This document shows, piece by piece, positions 8,241 through 16,790 of a stretch of DNA of 64,000 bases. Where the stretch lies: assembly GCF_004005815.1 (NCBI RefSeq), contig NZ_SACK01000009.1, positions 1 to 64,000 on the forward strand, written 5' to 3'. Under the pieces are notes generated by a model. The model was given only the letters and a program-made list of their open reading frames with translations. It was not told the origin of the DNA and made no database searches. The translations under genes were made by a program, and so were the position numbers. Within the stretch, counting starts at the first letter, position 1. Each line of letters starts with the position of its first letter. This DNA is from Mucilaginibacter limnophilus (GTDB lineage Bacteria; Bacteroidota; Bacteroidia; Sphingobacteriales; Sphingobacteriaceae).

Positions 8241-9056
8241 CTATAAAAGTTTCGGGTTAAGTTCCGAATCAACAAAGCCGCCTACGGGTTTGCCGTCAAG
8301 CCATTTGCGGTGGTCGTCAACCTGATATTTGTTTTTAGGCTCAGTAATTTTGGCACCATCGGCGATGTAGATCACTGTCATTACTTCACGCATGGTGTCT
8401 GAATTGTTTCCGGGAGCTTTATGTATGGTAAATCCTCGATGAAACGTAGCATCGCCGGCTTTCATGGTTTCAGCACAGGTGATGTTAAAGCCATGTTGTT
8501 TTACGTAATCGTCAAATGCCGTTTCAGATGCGTCTGAAATTTCATTATCAAATATTGCTCCTTTATCAAAAGAGTTTGAAGCGAAAGTAAGCATGCCCAT
8601 ATCCACATCAATATCAACCAGCGGCATCCACATAGTTACGGTATCGTGTGAGTCGATAGGCCAGTAATACTGGTCTTGATGCCATGGAGTAGGGCCGCCA
8701 CCCGGTTCTTTATACAACGCCTGATCATGATACAAACGCACATTTTCAACGCCAAGCAGGTCTGCAGCAATTTTAGCAAAACGTTTGGCGAACACATATT
8801 TTTTAGTGTCTTCGTCAACACGCCATAGGTTCATTATCTGTAAAAACGCCTTTCCGTAAGTGTCGCGTTCTTCCATGCTGCGCTTTTCGGTATTGTATTT
8901 TTCTGCGGCGTTGGTTATTACCGGACGAAATGCTTCAACCTCTTCAGTAGATAATACGCCTCTAACAAGTGTATGTCCCTTTTCACGAAATTCGTTTACA
9001 ATATCAGCAGGCAGTTGCCTGGTATCGTTCAATTCAGGTAGCGTCTGTGTATTCAT
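8241..9056 (-). CDS. Phytanoyl-CoA dioxygenase (PhyH) family protein
   Basis: A 271-residue Fe(II)/2-oxoglutarate-dependent oxygenase of the PhyH family. The metal ligands are visible as His126 and Asp128 in PWHQDQYYW and the distal His212 in TIHKAPG, with Arg223 placed to bind 2-oxoglutarate. There is no signal peptide, so it should act in the cytoplasm. The substrate cannot be predicted. It is transcribed divergently from an AraC regulator across 128 bp, which suggests that the regulator controls it. Bacterial PhyH proteins beside AraC genes often act on small metabolites, but that is an inference. Confidence 0.85.
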   Translation of the reverse strand: MNTQTLPELNDTRQLPADIVNEFREKGHTLVRGVLSTEEVEAFRPVITNAAEKYNTEKRSMEERDTYGKAFLQIMNLWRVDEDTKKYVFAKRFAKIAADLLGVENVRLYHDQALYKEPGGGPTPWHQDQYYWPIDSHDTVTMWMPLVDIDVDMGMLTFASNSFDKGAIFDNEISDASETAFDDYVKQHGFNITCAETMKAGDATFHRGFTIHKAPGNNSDTMREVMTVIYIADGAKITEPKNKYQVDDHRKWLDGKPVGGFVDSELNPKLL

Positions 9057-9135
9057 TACATATTGGTTTATACTTCCAAAAGTGCAGTTGTTTTTAGTTA
9101 AATAAAATAGTTACATTAGCCTCATAATGGTTTAT

Positions 9136-9167
9136 TTTATCCATTTGAAATATAAATACTATATTTA
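9136..9167 (+). promoter_or_regulatory. Possible promoter of the araC-type gene
   Basis: TTTA (9136-9139), a 20-nt spacer and TATATTTA (9160-9167) approximate the Bacteroidota TTTG/TAnnTTTG pattern. The TATATTTA box ends 17 nt before the ATG. It is a weak match in AT-rich sequence. Confidence 0.35.
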
Positions 9168-9184
9168 AATTAAAATAATCAATT

Positions 9185-10039
9185 ATGAAAGCTTCTTATG
9201 AGGTTATTCAGCACCCCGACAAGCAGTCGTTTTTAGCACGCGAATTTCACGCGTCAGCCTTTCAGGCGCCATATCATTTTCATGAAGAGTATGAGCTTAC
9301 CTATATTATCAAAGGTCATGGTAAACGGTATGCGGGCAGCCATATGGAAAATTTTTCAAGCGGCGACCTCGTGCTTCTTGGGCCAAATATCCCGCATTGC
9401 TGGAAACTGGATGATGAAGAGGAAGAAAACGCGGGCGCTTTTGTAATACAGTTCACCGGTAACTTTTTAGGCGCCGATTTTTTTAACCGTTACGAATTGC
9501 GTTACATCAATAAGCTGCTGCAAAAAAGTAAAAGCGGTATCAGCTTTAATGAAGATAAGCGGCAGGAGATGGCCGAAAGCCTTATCAGGCTTAAAGATGA
9601 AAAGAATGATTTTATAAAGTTAATCGCTTTGCTTGATATTTTACATCAACTGGCGGCTGACGAAAGGTATAAACTGCTCGACCCGAACAGCAATATAGCA
9701 ACCATAAGTGTGAGCGAACAGCAGCGTATTAACCCGGTATTCGCCTACCTGGTTGATAATTTCCGGAAACAGATATCGCTTGATGAAGCCGCGGGCATCG
9801 CCAACATGACGCCTAATGCCTTTTGTAAATTTTTCAAAAAAACCACGCGTAAAACCTTTTTTGAAACTATAATTGAATACCGGATAAATTACGCCACACA
9901 GCAGCTGGTACAAACGGATAAGCCGGTATCAGAAATTGCGCTGGAGAGTGGTTTTGGCGATGTATCGCACTTTTATAAAACATTTAAAAGTAAGATGAAG
10001 TTAAGCCCGCTTAATTACCGTAAGAAATTTATGCATTAA
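9185..10039 (+). CDS. AraC family transcriptional regulator with cupin sensor domain
   Basis: A 284-residue protein. Residues about 20-85 are a cupin-like sensor with HFHEEYELTYIIKGHG, HMENFSSGDLVLLGPNIPHCW. The last about 100 residues are the double helix-turn-helix of AraC/XylS regulators (ISLDEAAGIANMTPNAFCKFFK, then PVSEIALESGFGDVSHFYKTFK). Such proteins bind a small ligand in the cupin and activate nearby promoters. The divergent PhyH gene and the AhpD-like gene 4 nt downstream are the likely targets. The effector is unknown. Confidence 0.9.
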   Translation: MKASYEVIQHPDKQSFLAREFHASAFQAPYHFHEEYELTYIIKGHGKRYAGSHMENFSSGDLVLLGPNIPHCWKLDDEEEENAGAFVIQFTGNFLGADFFNRYELRYINKLLQKSKSGISFNEDKRQEMAESLIRLKDEKNDFIKLIALLDILHQLAADERYKLLDPNSNIATISVSEQQRINPVFAYLVDNFRKQISLDEAAGIANMTPNAFCKFFKKTTRKTFFETIIEYRINYATQQLVQTDKPVSEIALESGFGDVSHFYKTFKSKMKLSPLNYRKKFMH

Positions 10040-10043
10040 GAAA

Positions 10044-10391
10044 ATGGGAAAGCTGGAAGAAGAATTTAATGCCTATCGTACTAAAATGAACGACAGGATT
10101 ATGGCTACGGCCAATACAAACATCAAACGTTTTTTCGCGCTTGATACTACTACGTATGCCGAAGGCGCGCTGGATGTTAAAACTAAGGAGATGCTGGGCC
10201 TTGTAGCCTCAATGGTGCTGCGTTGTGATGATTGTATTAAATACCATCTTGGCAAGTGCCACGAAGCCGGTGTTAATCACGATGAAATAAATGAAGTGTT
10301 CATGATCGCAAACCTGGTAGGCGGATCAATAGTGATTCCGCATTACCGCCGGGCGGTTGAATATTGGGATGAGCTGACACAATCTGCTTAA
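10044..10391 (+). CDS. Carboxymuconolactone decarboxylase/AhpD-like protein
   Basis: A 115-residue all-helical protein of the CMD/AhpD family. The redox pair CDDC (Cys61, Cys64) followed by His68 in the CxxCxxxH arrangement is complete, which favours an AhpD-like alkylhydroperoxidase or thiol-disulfide role over lactone decarboxylation. It starts 4 nt after the AraC gene, so the two are probably one transcript. The electron donor and substrate are not evident. Confidence 0.85.
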   Translation: MGKLEEEFNAYRTKMNDRIMATANTNIKRFFALDTTTYAEGALDVKTKEMLGLVASMVLRCDDCIKYHLGKCHEAGVNHDEINEVFMIANLVGGSIVIPHYRRAVEYWDELTQSA

Positions 10392-10424
10392 TACTTTCAT
10401 ATATTAGGCCGATAACTTTACAAA

Positions 10425-11528
10425 TTGGCTGAACTGACAAACTCACGGCGCGCATGGAGAATTTTCAGGCGGAACAAATTTGCCGTGGGCGGGCTTGTGT
10501 TTATTTTGATATGTGTAGTGGTATCAGTACTCGGCTATTTGATAATGCCCGACGATACGCCGCAGGCAAATAATATGCTGTTACAGATCAGCCTGAAAAA
10601 GCCCGGAACCACATTTACTATACTTCGCTTAAAAAAAGCCGACTCGCCGGCTAAAGTGAGTTTTTTTGAAAAAATGCTTTCGGGGCAGCCCGATTCTTTT
10701 TCAGAGATCCCGGTAACTGCTTACAGCCGTGCAGGCGACTCACTTAGGGTTGATGAGTACATTGGCGATGAAGACAAACCTGAAGTAAAAAGCTATTTTG
10801 CCCCTGAAGCTAAAAGAGGGAATACCTGGGAGATTGTTAAAAAGACCTATTGGCTGGGTACCGATATGTATGGCCGCGATCTGCTGAGCCGGTTAATGCT
10901 GGGCACACGGGTTTCATTAGCCGTTGGTTTAATTTCAGTAGTCATCAGTTTGTTGTTGGGCATTACAATCGGTGCCGTAGCCGGTTACTTCGGCGGGAAG
11001 ATAGACGCCGCTTTAAGCTGGTTGACGAATATCCTCTGGTCGTTACCGGCATTGCTGCTTGTTATAGCAATCTCATTTGCGTTGGGTAAAGGCATGTGGC
11101 AAATATTTGTAGCGGTAGGCTTATCCATGTGGGTAGAAGTGGCAAGGCTGGTGCGCGGACAGGTGATCGCCATAAAACAAATGGAATACATAGAAGCCGC
11201 TCATGCGCTTGGCTTTGGCAATGTCCGTATTATTGTCAAACACATTCTACCTAACATAATTGGCGCTGTGCTGGTGATTGCTTCGTCCAACTTTGCTTCT
11301 GCGATATTGTTGGAATCAGGGCTTAGCTTTTTAGGCTTTGGCGCTCAACCGCCAATGCCTACCTGGGGCGGTATGATAAAGGAGCATTATGGTTACATTG
11401 TAATGAACGCGGCATATCTGGCGCTAATACCCGGCATAGCCATTATGCTTACGGTATATGCCTTTAACCTGATTACTGTTGGCCTGCGCGACGCTTTTGA
11501 TATAAGATCGCAAAATATTCGGGTGTAA
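10425..11528 (+). CDS. OppC/DppC-type ABC transporter permease, orphan
   Basis: A 367-residue inner-membrane permease with a TTG start at 10425. One N-terminal helix (about 19-40) is followed by an extracytoplasmic insert of about 95 residues (45-140), then the OppC core beginning YWLGTDMYGRDLLSRL. The EAA loop is AAHALGFGNVRIIVKHILPN and the domain ends with LITVGLRDAFD. Peptide importers need a partner OppB permease, two ATPases and a binding protein, and none is present nearby. The periplasmic insert is longer than in the enteric proteins. The substrate is unknown and the partners must be encoded elsewhere. Confidence 0.85.
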   Translation: MAELTNSRRAWRIFRRNKFAVGGLVFILICVVVSVLGYLIMPDDTPQANNMLLQISLKKPGTTFTILRLKKADSPAKVSFFEKMLSGQPDSFSEIPVTAYSRAGDSLRVDEYIGDEDKPEVKSYFAPEAKRGNTWEIVKKTYWLGTDMYGRDLLSRLMLGTRVSLAVGLISVVISLLLGITIGAVAGYFGGKIDAALSWLTNILWSLPALLLVIAISFALGKGMWQIFVAVGLSMWVEVARLVRGQVIAIKQMEYIEAAHALGFGNVRIIVKHILPNIIGAVLVIASSNFASAILLESGLSFLGFGAQPPMPTWGGMIKEHYGYIVMNAAYLALIPGIAIMLTVYAFNLITVGLRDAFDIRSQNIRV

Positions 11529-11571
11529 AAAATATTTTCTACTTTTATCCAAGAGGGGCTTGTATAAACCA

Positions 11572-12813
11572 ATGCAGCAAAGTGAAGCTAATTCTGTAGA
11601 AGATGATCTGATCAGGCTGTTATTAAAACGGCAGTCGGAACTAAACTCTTTACTCGAAATAACGCGGGCTATAAATAAAAATATGGCCACGCCCGTGCTT
11701 ATTCAAATGCTCGAGGTGATATGCCAGAATTATCTGCAGATAGGCCGCCTGCGTTTTTTAATTGAAAGTGAGGGCGCTTACATCTGCATAGCTAAATATG
11801 GCGGCAAATTTGAACCCACGGGCGAGTTGTTTAAGGCGTGCAAGCAATTTAAAAAGATACAGGAGCCGGTACATGTAAACAATCCCAAAAATCCTGTTCT
11901 TTCAAACTACGACTATTTTATTCCGATCTATCTTAAAAATAAACCGGTTGCTTATGCGCTTATAGGCGAATTTTCTTCATCTGAGGAAATGCTGAGCAAC
12001 GATCTTAATTTTATACAAACGCTTATTAATGTTGTATTGGTAGGTCTCGAAAACAAAAAGTTGTTTAAAGAGCGCTTGCAATCCGAACGTTTTCAGCGTG
12101 AAATGGAACTTGCAGGTGAGGTTCAAAATATGCTTATACCCGTACAGCAATATAAGGATGAAAGCATTGAATTAAGTGCACGGTACCTGCCCCATCAAAA
12201 CGTTGGCGGCGATTATTTCGATTTCATTAAAATAAATGAAAATGAATATTTATGGTGTATAGCTGATGTATCAGGAAAGGGTATATCAGCGGCCTTGCTG
12301 ATGGCAAACTTTCAGGCAAGTTTACGTGCATGGGCTACAGTTGAGGACGACCTGACAACTATTGTAGATCGTTTAAACAAGATACTTACCCGTAATACCA
12401 AAGGTGAGCGTTTTATTACATTGTTTTTAGCCCGGTACAACAAGAAAACCCGCAAACTTAACTATATTAATGCTGGGCATAATCCTGCAATATTATATGC
12501 CGCAGGAAGTGGCGCTGCGCAACTTAAACTGGGTACTACCATGATAGGTGTGTTTGATGAATTGCCTTTTTTAAACCAGGGTGAAATGGATGTTGATAAG
12601 GATACACTTATTTTCAGTTATACCGATGGTTTGATGGACCGCGAACCCGATGTTTCAAAAAGCTGGAACGAAGATAAACTTATTACCCTGGCAAATAAAT
12701 ATGGCAAGTTGTTGCCTAACGAATTCAATACCGCTATACTCGATTATATAAACAGGTACATTAAGGCGAAACCTATTGATGATATCACGCTTCTAACCTT
12801 GAGACTATATTAA
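11572..12813 (+). CDS. GAF-domain SpoIIE/PP2C-type serine phosphatase
   Basis: A 413-residue signalling protein. The N-terminal half (to about 170) is GAF-like, a short helical linker (ERLQSERFQREMELAGEVQNMLIP) follows, and the C-terminal half is a PP2C/SpoIIE phosphatase with GGDYFDFI, CIADVSGKGISAALLM, NAGHNPAILY and FSYTDGLMDRE, whose acidic residues bind the metals. This is the RsbU-like layout of partner-switching pathways, in which the target would be an anti-sigma-factor antagonist. No such gene is nearby. The ATG at 11572 is preferred because the GA-rich AAGAGGGG (11551-11558) is too close to the TTG at 11560. Confidence 0.88.
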   Translation: MQQSEANSVEDDLIRLLLKRQSELNSLLEITRAINKNMATPVLIQMLEVICQNYLQIGRLRFLIESEGAYICIAKYGGKFEPTGELFKACKQFKKIQEPVHVNNPKNPVLSNYDYFIPIYLKNKPVAYALIGEFSSSEEMLSNDLNFIQTLINVVLVGLENKKLFKERLQSERFQREMELAGEVQNMLIPVQQYKDESIELSARYLPHQNVGGDYFDFIKINENEYLWCIADVSGKGISAALLMANFQASLRAWATVEDDLTTIVDRLNKILTRNTKGERFITLFLARYNKKTRKLNYINAGHNPAILYAAGSGAAQLKLGTTMIGVFDELPFLNQGEMDVDKDTLIFSYTDGLMDREPDVSKSWNEDKLITLANKYGKLLPNEFNTAILDYINRYIKAKPIDDITLLTLRLY

Positions 12814-12829
12814 CAGCGTGTAACGTTAC

Positions 12830-13930
12830 CTACCTTATAGCCGTATCAATTAGTTTTAACGGCACCCTTACGCCTTGTAAGCGATAATGGTCAGGGTTAG
12901 CACGGCCATTAATACACCACTCGACACAATTACCATAACCGTTGATGCTGTAGGTAAGCAGTATTTCATTTTTATCGTTGATAAATTCCGGGTGCAAAGC
13001 AGGCAGGTAAAAAAACGGTGAGTGACCGTTCACCCGGTTATCTATTGTGTGTATCTTCTTTTTTGCAGAGAATGGCCCTGTGGGGCTTGCACTGCTTGCC
13101 ATATAAATTTCTGTACCCTGGTCGCAACCAACGCTTAGCTGTGAACCAACAAGCACATACCTGTTCTTCACTTTCGCCACCATTGGCGTACCGCCATCGG
13201 TAGTGCCAATTACAGCAGCTTTGGTAGCATCAGCCTGCCAGGCTTTGCCATCCCAGTATTGCCATGCCGTATAAGGTTTATCAGCTAAAAACCGGCCGAC
13301 ATAAATTTCGCTCATGCCAACCTTGTTAAGATTATGTCCGTAAGCATAAACATATTTTCCTTCTTTAACAAAGCCAATACCGTAAGGTATTTTACTCCCT
13401 TTCAAAGGTATATAACCATCAACTACCATCTCCGGAAACTTCATCTTTGCGAAAGCAAAATTACCAGTTCCGGCAAAGCCCATGCCGCCGGCCTTGGTAA
13501 GCTCTATGCCTGCACAAAATACATATACGGTATCTTTTAGCTGTATGCCCGATACCGGCCAGTAAAATTCTTTGTCATCAACAGAAGCTTTGAATAAACT
13601 CTTACGGCCGGGACCATTACCTGTAAGCGTATGGGCATCGGCTTGTTTCCAGCTTTTGGCGCCTTGCAGCACTGCTGAATTATTTACCTGGAAAAGGCAG
13701 GGTATGGTTTTGGTAACCGGATCGAAATCATTGATATGGCTGTCACCCATAAGCCATAGCGAGCGCCCGTCGGCCAGCGCAATGCTCATGCCGCCGTCGC
13801 CTGAGGTCATGCCTGTTTCAAACCTGAAAAAATTTGTGGCTGTAGTGTCTCTGTATGTTTTTAACTCTTTTTGCTGAGCGAAAGATGATGCTGTAGCCAG
13901 CAATAAGGCTGCAAGTAATTGTGTTTTCAT
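12830..13930 (-). CDS. Secreted beta-propeller-like protein, DUF5005/DUF4185-like
   Basis: A 366-residue protein with a signal peptide ending near SSFAQQ, so exported. The body has repeated Trp/Gly-rich beta segments (GRSLWLMGDSHIND, FYWPVSGIQLKDTVYVF, GKYVYAYGHNLN, KNRYVLVGSQ, EILLTYSINGYG) consistent with a five-bladed propeller related to GH43/GH62-like folds and to the DUF4185/DUF5005 families. I see no certain catalytic triad, so an enzymatic role is not claimed. It converges with the phosphatase gene with 16 nt between stops. Confidence 0.6.
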   Translation of the reverse strand: MKTQLLAALLLATASSFAQQKELKTYRDTTATNFFRFETGMTSGDGGMSIALADGRSLWLMGDSHINDFDPVTKTIPCLFQVNNSAVLQGAKSWKQADAHTLTGNGPGRKSLFKASVDDKEFYWPVSGIQLKDTVYVFCAGIELTKAGGMGFAGTGNFAFAKMKFPEMVVDGYIPLKGSKIPYGIGFVKEGKYVYAYGHNLNKVGMSEIYVGRFLADKPYTAWQYWDGKAWQADATKAAVIGTTDGGTPMVAKVKNRYVLVGSQLSVGCDQGTEIYMASSASPTGPFSAKKKIHTIDNRVNGHSPFFYLPALHPEFINDKNEILLTYSINGYGNCVEWCINGRANPDHYRLQGVRVPLKLIDTAIR

Positions 13931-14148
13931 AAGGAAAAGTAGTTTAGTTGTTGGTTTTTATACAGTACAAGCACTTTGTTACTTGTAAATACAAGAACAA
14001 AGATATAGTTTATTCGTAAATGGATCGTTTTTAAAGAAAATGTTACAAATTCTATATACTCATTATAAGCATTTGCCTGTAAAATTTATATTTATTTTTT
14101 TTTACATCAAGCACACTAAGCGAGAGTTAGTTAATTGGGTAATTAGAA

Positions 14149-14661
14149 ATGAATAAACTTTTTAAAAGAAAGCTTAACAAATGGTTGGGTAAAGCTATTG
14201 ATGAAGTAAAACTCAATGGTCTTACTCAAGACATTCATTTGGATGAGATTTTCAAAAATGATTTTCAACTCTTCTCGAAGGCTGAAGTTTTACTAAATAG
14301 TTATTTGACTTTCGATTACGTTGTTAACTATATAACTAAGGAAAACATTGATATGTCCGATATCAATATTTTTTTATCTATTGATTTGGAATGTGAAAGC
14401 CATATTTTCAATGGCCCGCCTAAATCTTTGACAGAGATAGAATCTTTAATTGATCTACACTCTATTCCCGAAATAATAGTATATCATGATCCAAACCCTA
14501 ACAAAATCTCGCTAAACGAATTTTATAGAATCCCACTCGTTTTTGAGCCATTTATTGGAGATGATAGTATAACAATGTTTTATAAAGAATACAGGTCTTT
14601 GGAAGAACATTTCAATAATAGTGTCTTTACAAAAGACATAAATATAGTTTATAATAAATAA
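14149..14661 (+). CDS. Hypothetical protein, AT-rich
   Basis: A 170-residue acidic soluble protein with no signal peptide or membrane helix and no family that I recognise. Its codon use is clearly richer in A and T than that of its neighbours, and it lies beside the duplicated comM end, which together suggest recent acquisition. Short acidic stretches and a fairly hydrophobic middle would fit a small immunity-type or antitoxin-type protein, but this is speculation. It converges with the DUF2019 gene. Confidence 0.5.
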   Translation: MNKLFKRKLNKWLGKAIDEVKLNGLTQDIHLDEIFKNDFQLFSKAEVLLNSYLTFDYVVNYITKENIDMSDINIFLSIDLECESHIFNGPPKSLTEIESLIDLHSIPEIIVYHDPNPNKISLNEFYRIPLVFEPFIGDDSITMFYKEYRSLEEHFNNSVFTKDINIVYNK

Positions 14662-14682
14662 TAATCATACGAAATATGTTTA

Positions 14683-14721
14683 TCACCCGGCCCAACCCTC
14701 TCTGTCCAAACTCCTGAAATG
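14683..14721 (-). pseudogene. Duplicated 3' end of comM (13-codon remnant)
   Basis: On the minus strand it encodes [12 protein letters not shown] and a stop, identical in protein to the last 12 residues of ComM at 15176-15214. At DNA level 34 of 39 positions match. The two copies lie in direct orientation and flank the DUF2019 gene, as expected if a segment was inserted at the comM 3' end with duplication or substitution of the end. Confidence 0.8.
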
Positions 14722-14781
14722 TAAGGGTTATCATCAAAAGGCTTTAGAATATAAATAGAATCAAAGAGAGCTTTCAATCAA

Positions 14782-15129
14782 CTACAAGTAATCATTTAAA
14801 TTACCTTTTTTCCATTCTGTAATAGTCATTTCAGCTGTAAAGGCCAATATCCCTTCAGAGCTGGCAATCGCCTCCAATACAGGAAGTGAAATGTTCTCAT
14901 ATTTAGACAGTAAAAAAATAGCGGCTGTCATTCTTACTGCTAACCTATTATCATTTAACAGTGGCAGCAAACTACTTATACTGCCGTTACTTTTTAATAC
15001 TTTAACCGCTTTTATAGTTTTGTCATAACTTTTATTGGCGGTCTTAGAATCTCCTACCTCATTTGCTTGAGCTTTTTTTTCTGCCTCTAAACTGAACAGC
15101 TTTATTGTTTCTTCAATAGTTGTTTTCAT
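14782..15129 (-). CDS. DUF2019 domain protein (HEAT-like)
   Basis: A 115-residue helical protein matching DUF2019. Typical parts are the N-terminal helix with KKAQANEVGDSKTANKSYDK, then LLPLLNDNRLAVRMTAAIFLLSKY and the end AEMTITEWKKGNL. The family resembles HEAT repeats and often appears in polymorphic-toxin immunity neighbourhoods. ATG at 15129 is preferred over an upstream start at 15156. The gene lies between two copies of the comM 3' end. The function is unknown. Confidence 0.75.
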   Translation of the reverse strand: MKTTIEETIKLFSLEAEKKAQANEVGDSKTANKSYDKTIKAVKVLKSNGSISSLLPLLNDNRLAVRMTAAIFLLSKYENISLPVLEAIASSEGILAFTAEMTITEWKKGNLNDYL

Positions 15130-15175
15130 AATTTTAAGGCCTCTAACCCTCTCCATTATAATCTTAAAAACGTCA

Positions 15176-16717
15176 TCATCCTGCCCAGCCCTCTCTATCC
15201 AAACTTCTGAAATGAATAGCCTCGGCTAAATGTTCGAGCTGAATATCCTCACTACCGGCAAGATCGGCAATGGTGCGGGATACTTTCAATATACGGTCGT
15301 AGGCCCGGGCAGATAGGCCAAGCTTTTCCATGGCTTTTTTCAGTAGTGTTTGCCCCGCAGTGCTGATCTTGCAAATATCACGTACCATTTGCGGACTCAT
15401 CTGCGCGTTGGCATGCAGATCGGGTTTACTACCAAATCGCTCTAACTGTACTTCACGCGCTTTAATTACACGCTCGCGTATCAGCTCACTCTTTTCGGCA
15501 AGACGTTCTGATGATAGTTCGCTGAAATTTACAGGCGTTACTTCAACGTGCAGGTCAATACGATCAAGCAGCGGGCCTGATACCTTGCTCATATATTTCT
15601 GTACTACGCCCGGCGGGCAGGTGCATTCTTTTTCAGGGTGATTGTAATATCCGCAGGGGCAGGGGTTCATACTGGCTATCAGCATAAAGCTGCTTGGGTA
15701 ATCAACAGTAAACTTCGCGCGAGATATGGTTACACGGCGCTCTTCAAGCGGTTGACGCATCACTTCCAGTACCGAACGTTTAAACTCAGGCAGTTCATCA
15801 AGAAACAGCACGCCGTTATGCGCAAGCGATATCTCGCCCGGCTGCGGATTGCCGCCACCGCCAACCAGCGCGACATCAGAAATTGTATGATGTGGCGCGC
15901 GAAATGGCCTTACAGTCACCAGCGCGTCGTTAGTTGCCAGCTTTCCGGCAACCGAATGTATCTTGGTAGTTTCAAGCGATTCATGTAAGCTCAATGGTGG
16001 CAGTATCGATGGCAGCCTGCGCGCCAGCATGGTCTTTCCGGCTCCTGGTGGACCGATCAGTATCACATTATGTCCGCCTGCAGCGGCAATTTCTAAAGCA
16101 CGCTTTATATTCTCCTGACCCTTAACCTCACTAAAATCGCTGTCATAATTGCTCAGGCTATCGTAAAACTCTTCGCGGGTGTTTACCACTTCGCGAGCCA
16201 GCTGTACATCGCCGTTGAAAAAGTCGGCTACTTCTTTAAGGTTCTGTACTCCGTAAACCTCAAGGTCATTCACAATGGCGGCCTCACGGGCGTTTTGCTT
16301 AGGCAAAATGAACCCTTTATAGCCTTCCTTGCGCGCTTGTATGGCAATGGGTAACGCGCCTTTAATTGGCTGCAAGCCGCCATCAAGCGACAGCTCACCC
16401 ATTATCAGGTATTTTTCCAGTTCTTCCGATTCTATCTGTCCTGATGCGGCAAGTACACCGGTAGCAATGGTCAGGTCGTATGCAGATCCTTCCTTGCGAA
16501 TATCGGCAGGCGCCATGTTCACCACTATTTTTTGTCGGGGCATACGGTAGCCATTGGTTTGCAGTGCGCTTTCCACCCGCTGCAACGACTCGCGGACAGC
16601 GTTATCAGGCAAACCCACAATAAAATAAGCCGGCTTGCCGCCGCTTAAATTAACCTCAACCGTAATAGTAATTGCCTGTATTCCGTAAACTGCGCTTCCG
16701 TAAGTTTTAACCAACAC
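15176..16717 (-). CDS. comM: YifB/ComM family Mg-chelatase-like AAA+ ATPase
   Basis: A 513-residue AAA+ protein. An N-terminal Lon-S5-like domain ([24 protein letters not shown]) is followed by Walker [11 protein letters not shown], Walker [10 protein letters not shown], and the Mg-chelatase C-terminal domain with [13 protein letters not shown] and the closing [13 protein letters not shown]. ComM homologues are hexameric helicases that promote branch migration during natural transformation. It is complete in length. Its last 39 nt are duplicated at 14683-14721. It is preceded by 73 bp containing no gene. Confidence 0.92.
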   Translation of the reverse strand: MLVKTYGSAVYGIQAITITVEVNLSGGKPAYFIVGLPDNAVRESLQRVESALQTNGYRMPRQKIVVNMAPADIRKEGSAYDLTIATGVLAASGQIESEELEKYLIMGELSLDGGLQPIKGALPIAIQARKEGYKGFILPKQNAREAAIVNDLEVYGVQNLKEVADFFNGDVQLAREVVNTREEFYDSLSNYDSDFSEVKGQENIKRALEIAAAGGHNVILIGPPGAGKTMLARRLPSILPPLSLHESLETTKIHSVAGKLATNDALVTVRPFRAPHHTISDVALVGGGGNPQPGEISLAHNGVLFLDELPEFKRSVLEVMRQPLEERRVTISRAKFTVDYPSSFMLIASMNPCPCGYYNHPEKECTCPPGVVQKYMSKVSGPLLDRIDLHVEVTPVNFSELSSERLAEKSELIRERVIKAREVQLERFGSKPDLHANAQMSPQMVRDICKISTAGQTLLKKAMEKLGLSARAYDRILKVSRTIADLAGSEDIQLEHLAEAIHFRSLDREGWAG

Positions 16718-16790
16718 TGTAATAAAGTTTTTAAGCCGAAAGATAGTGTTTTTGTACGGAACAAAAGCACGGAAGATTTACCCGGGTGTG

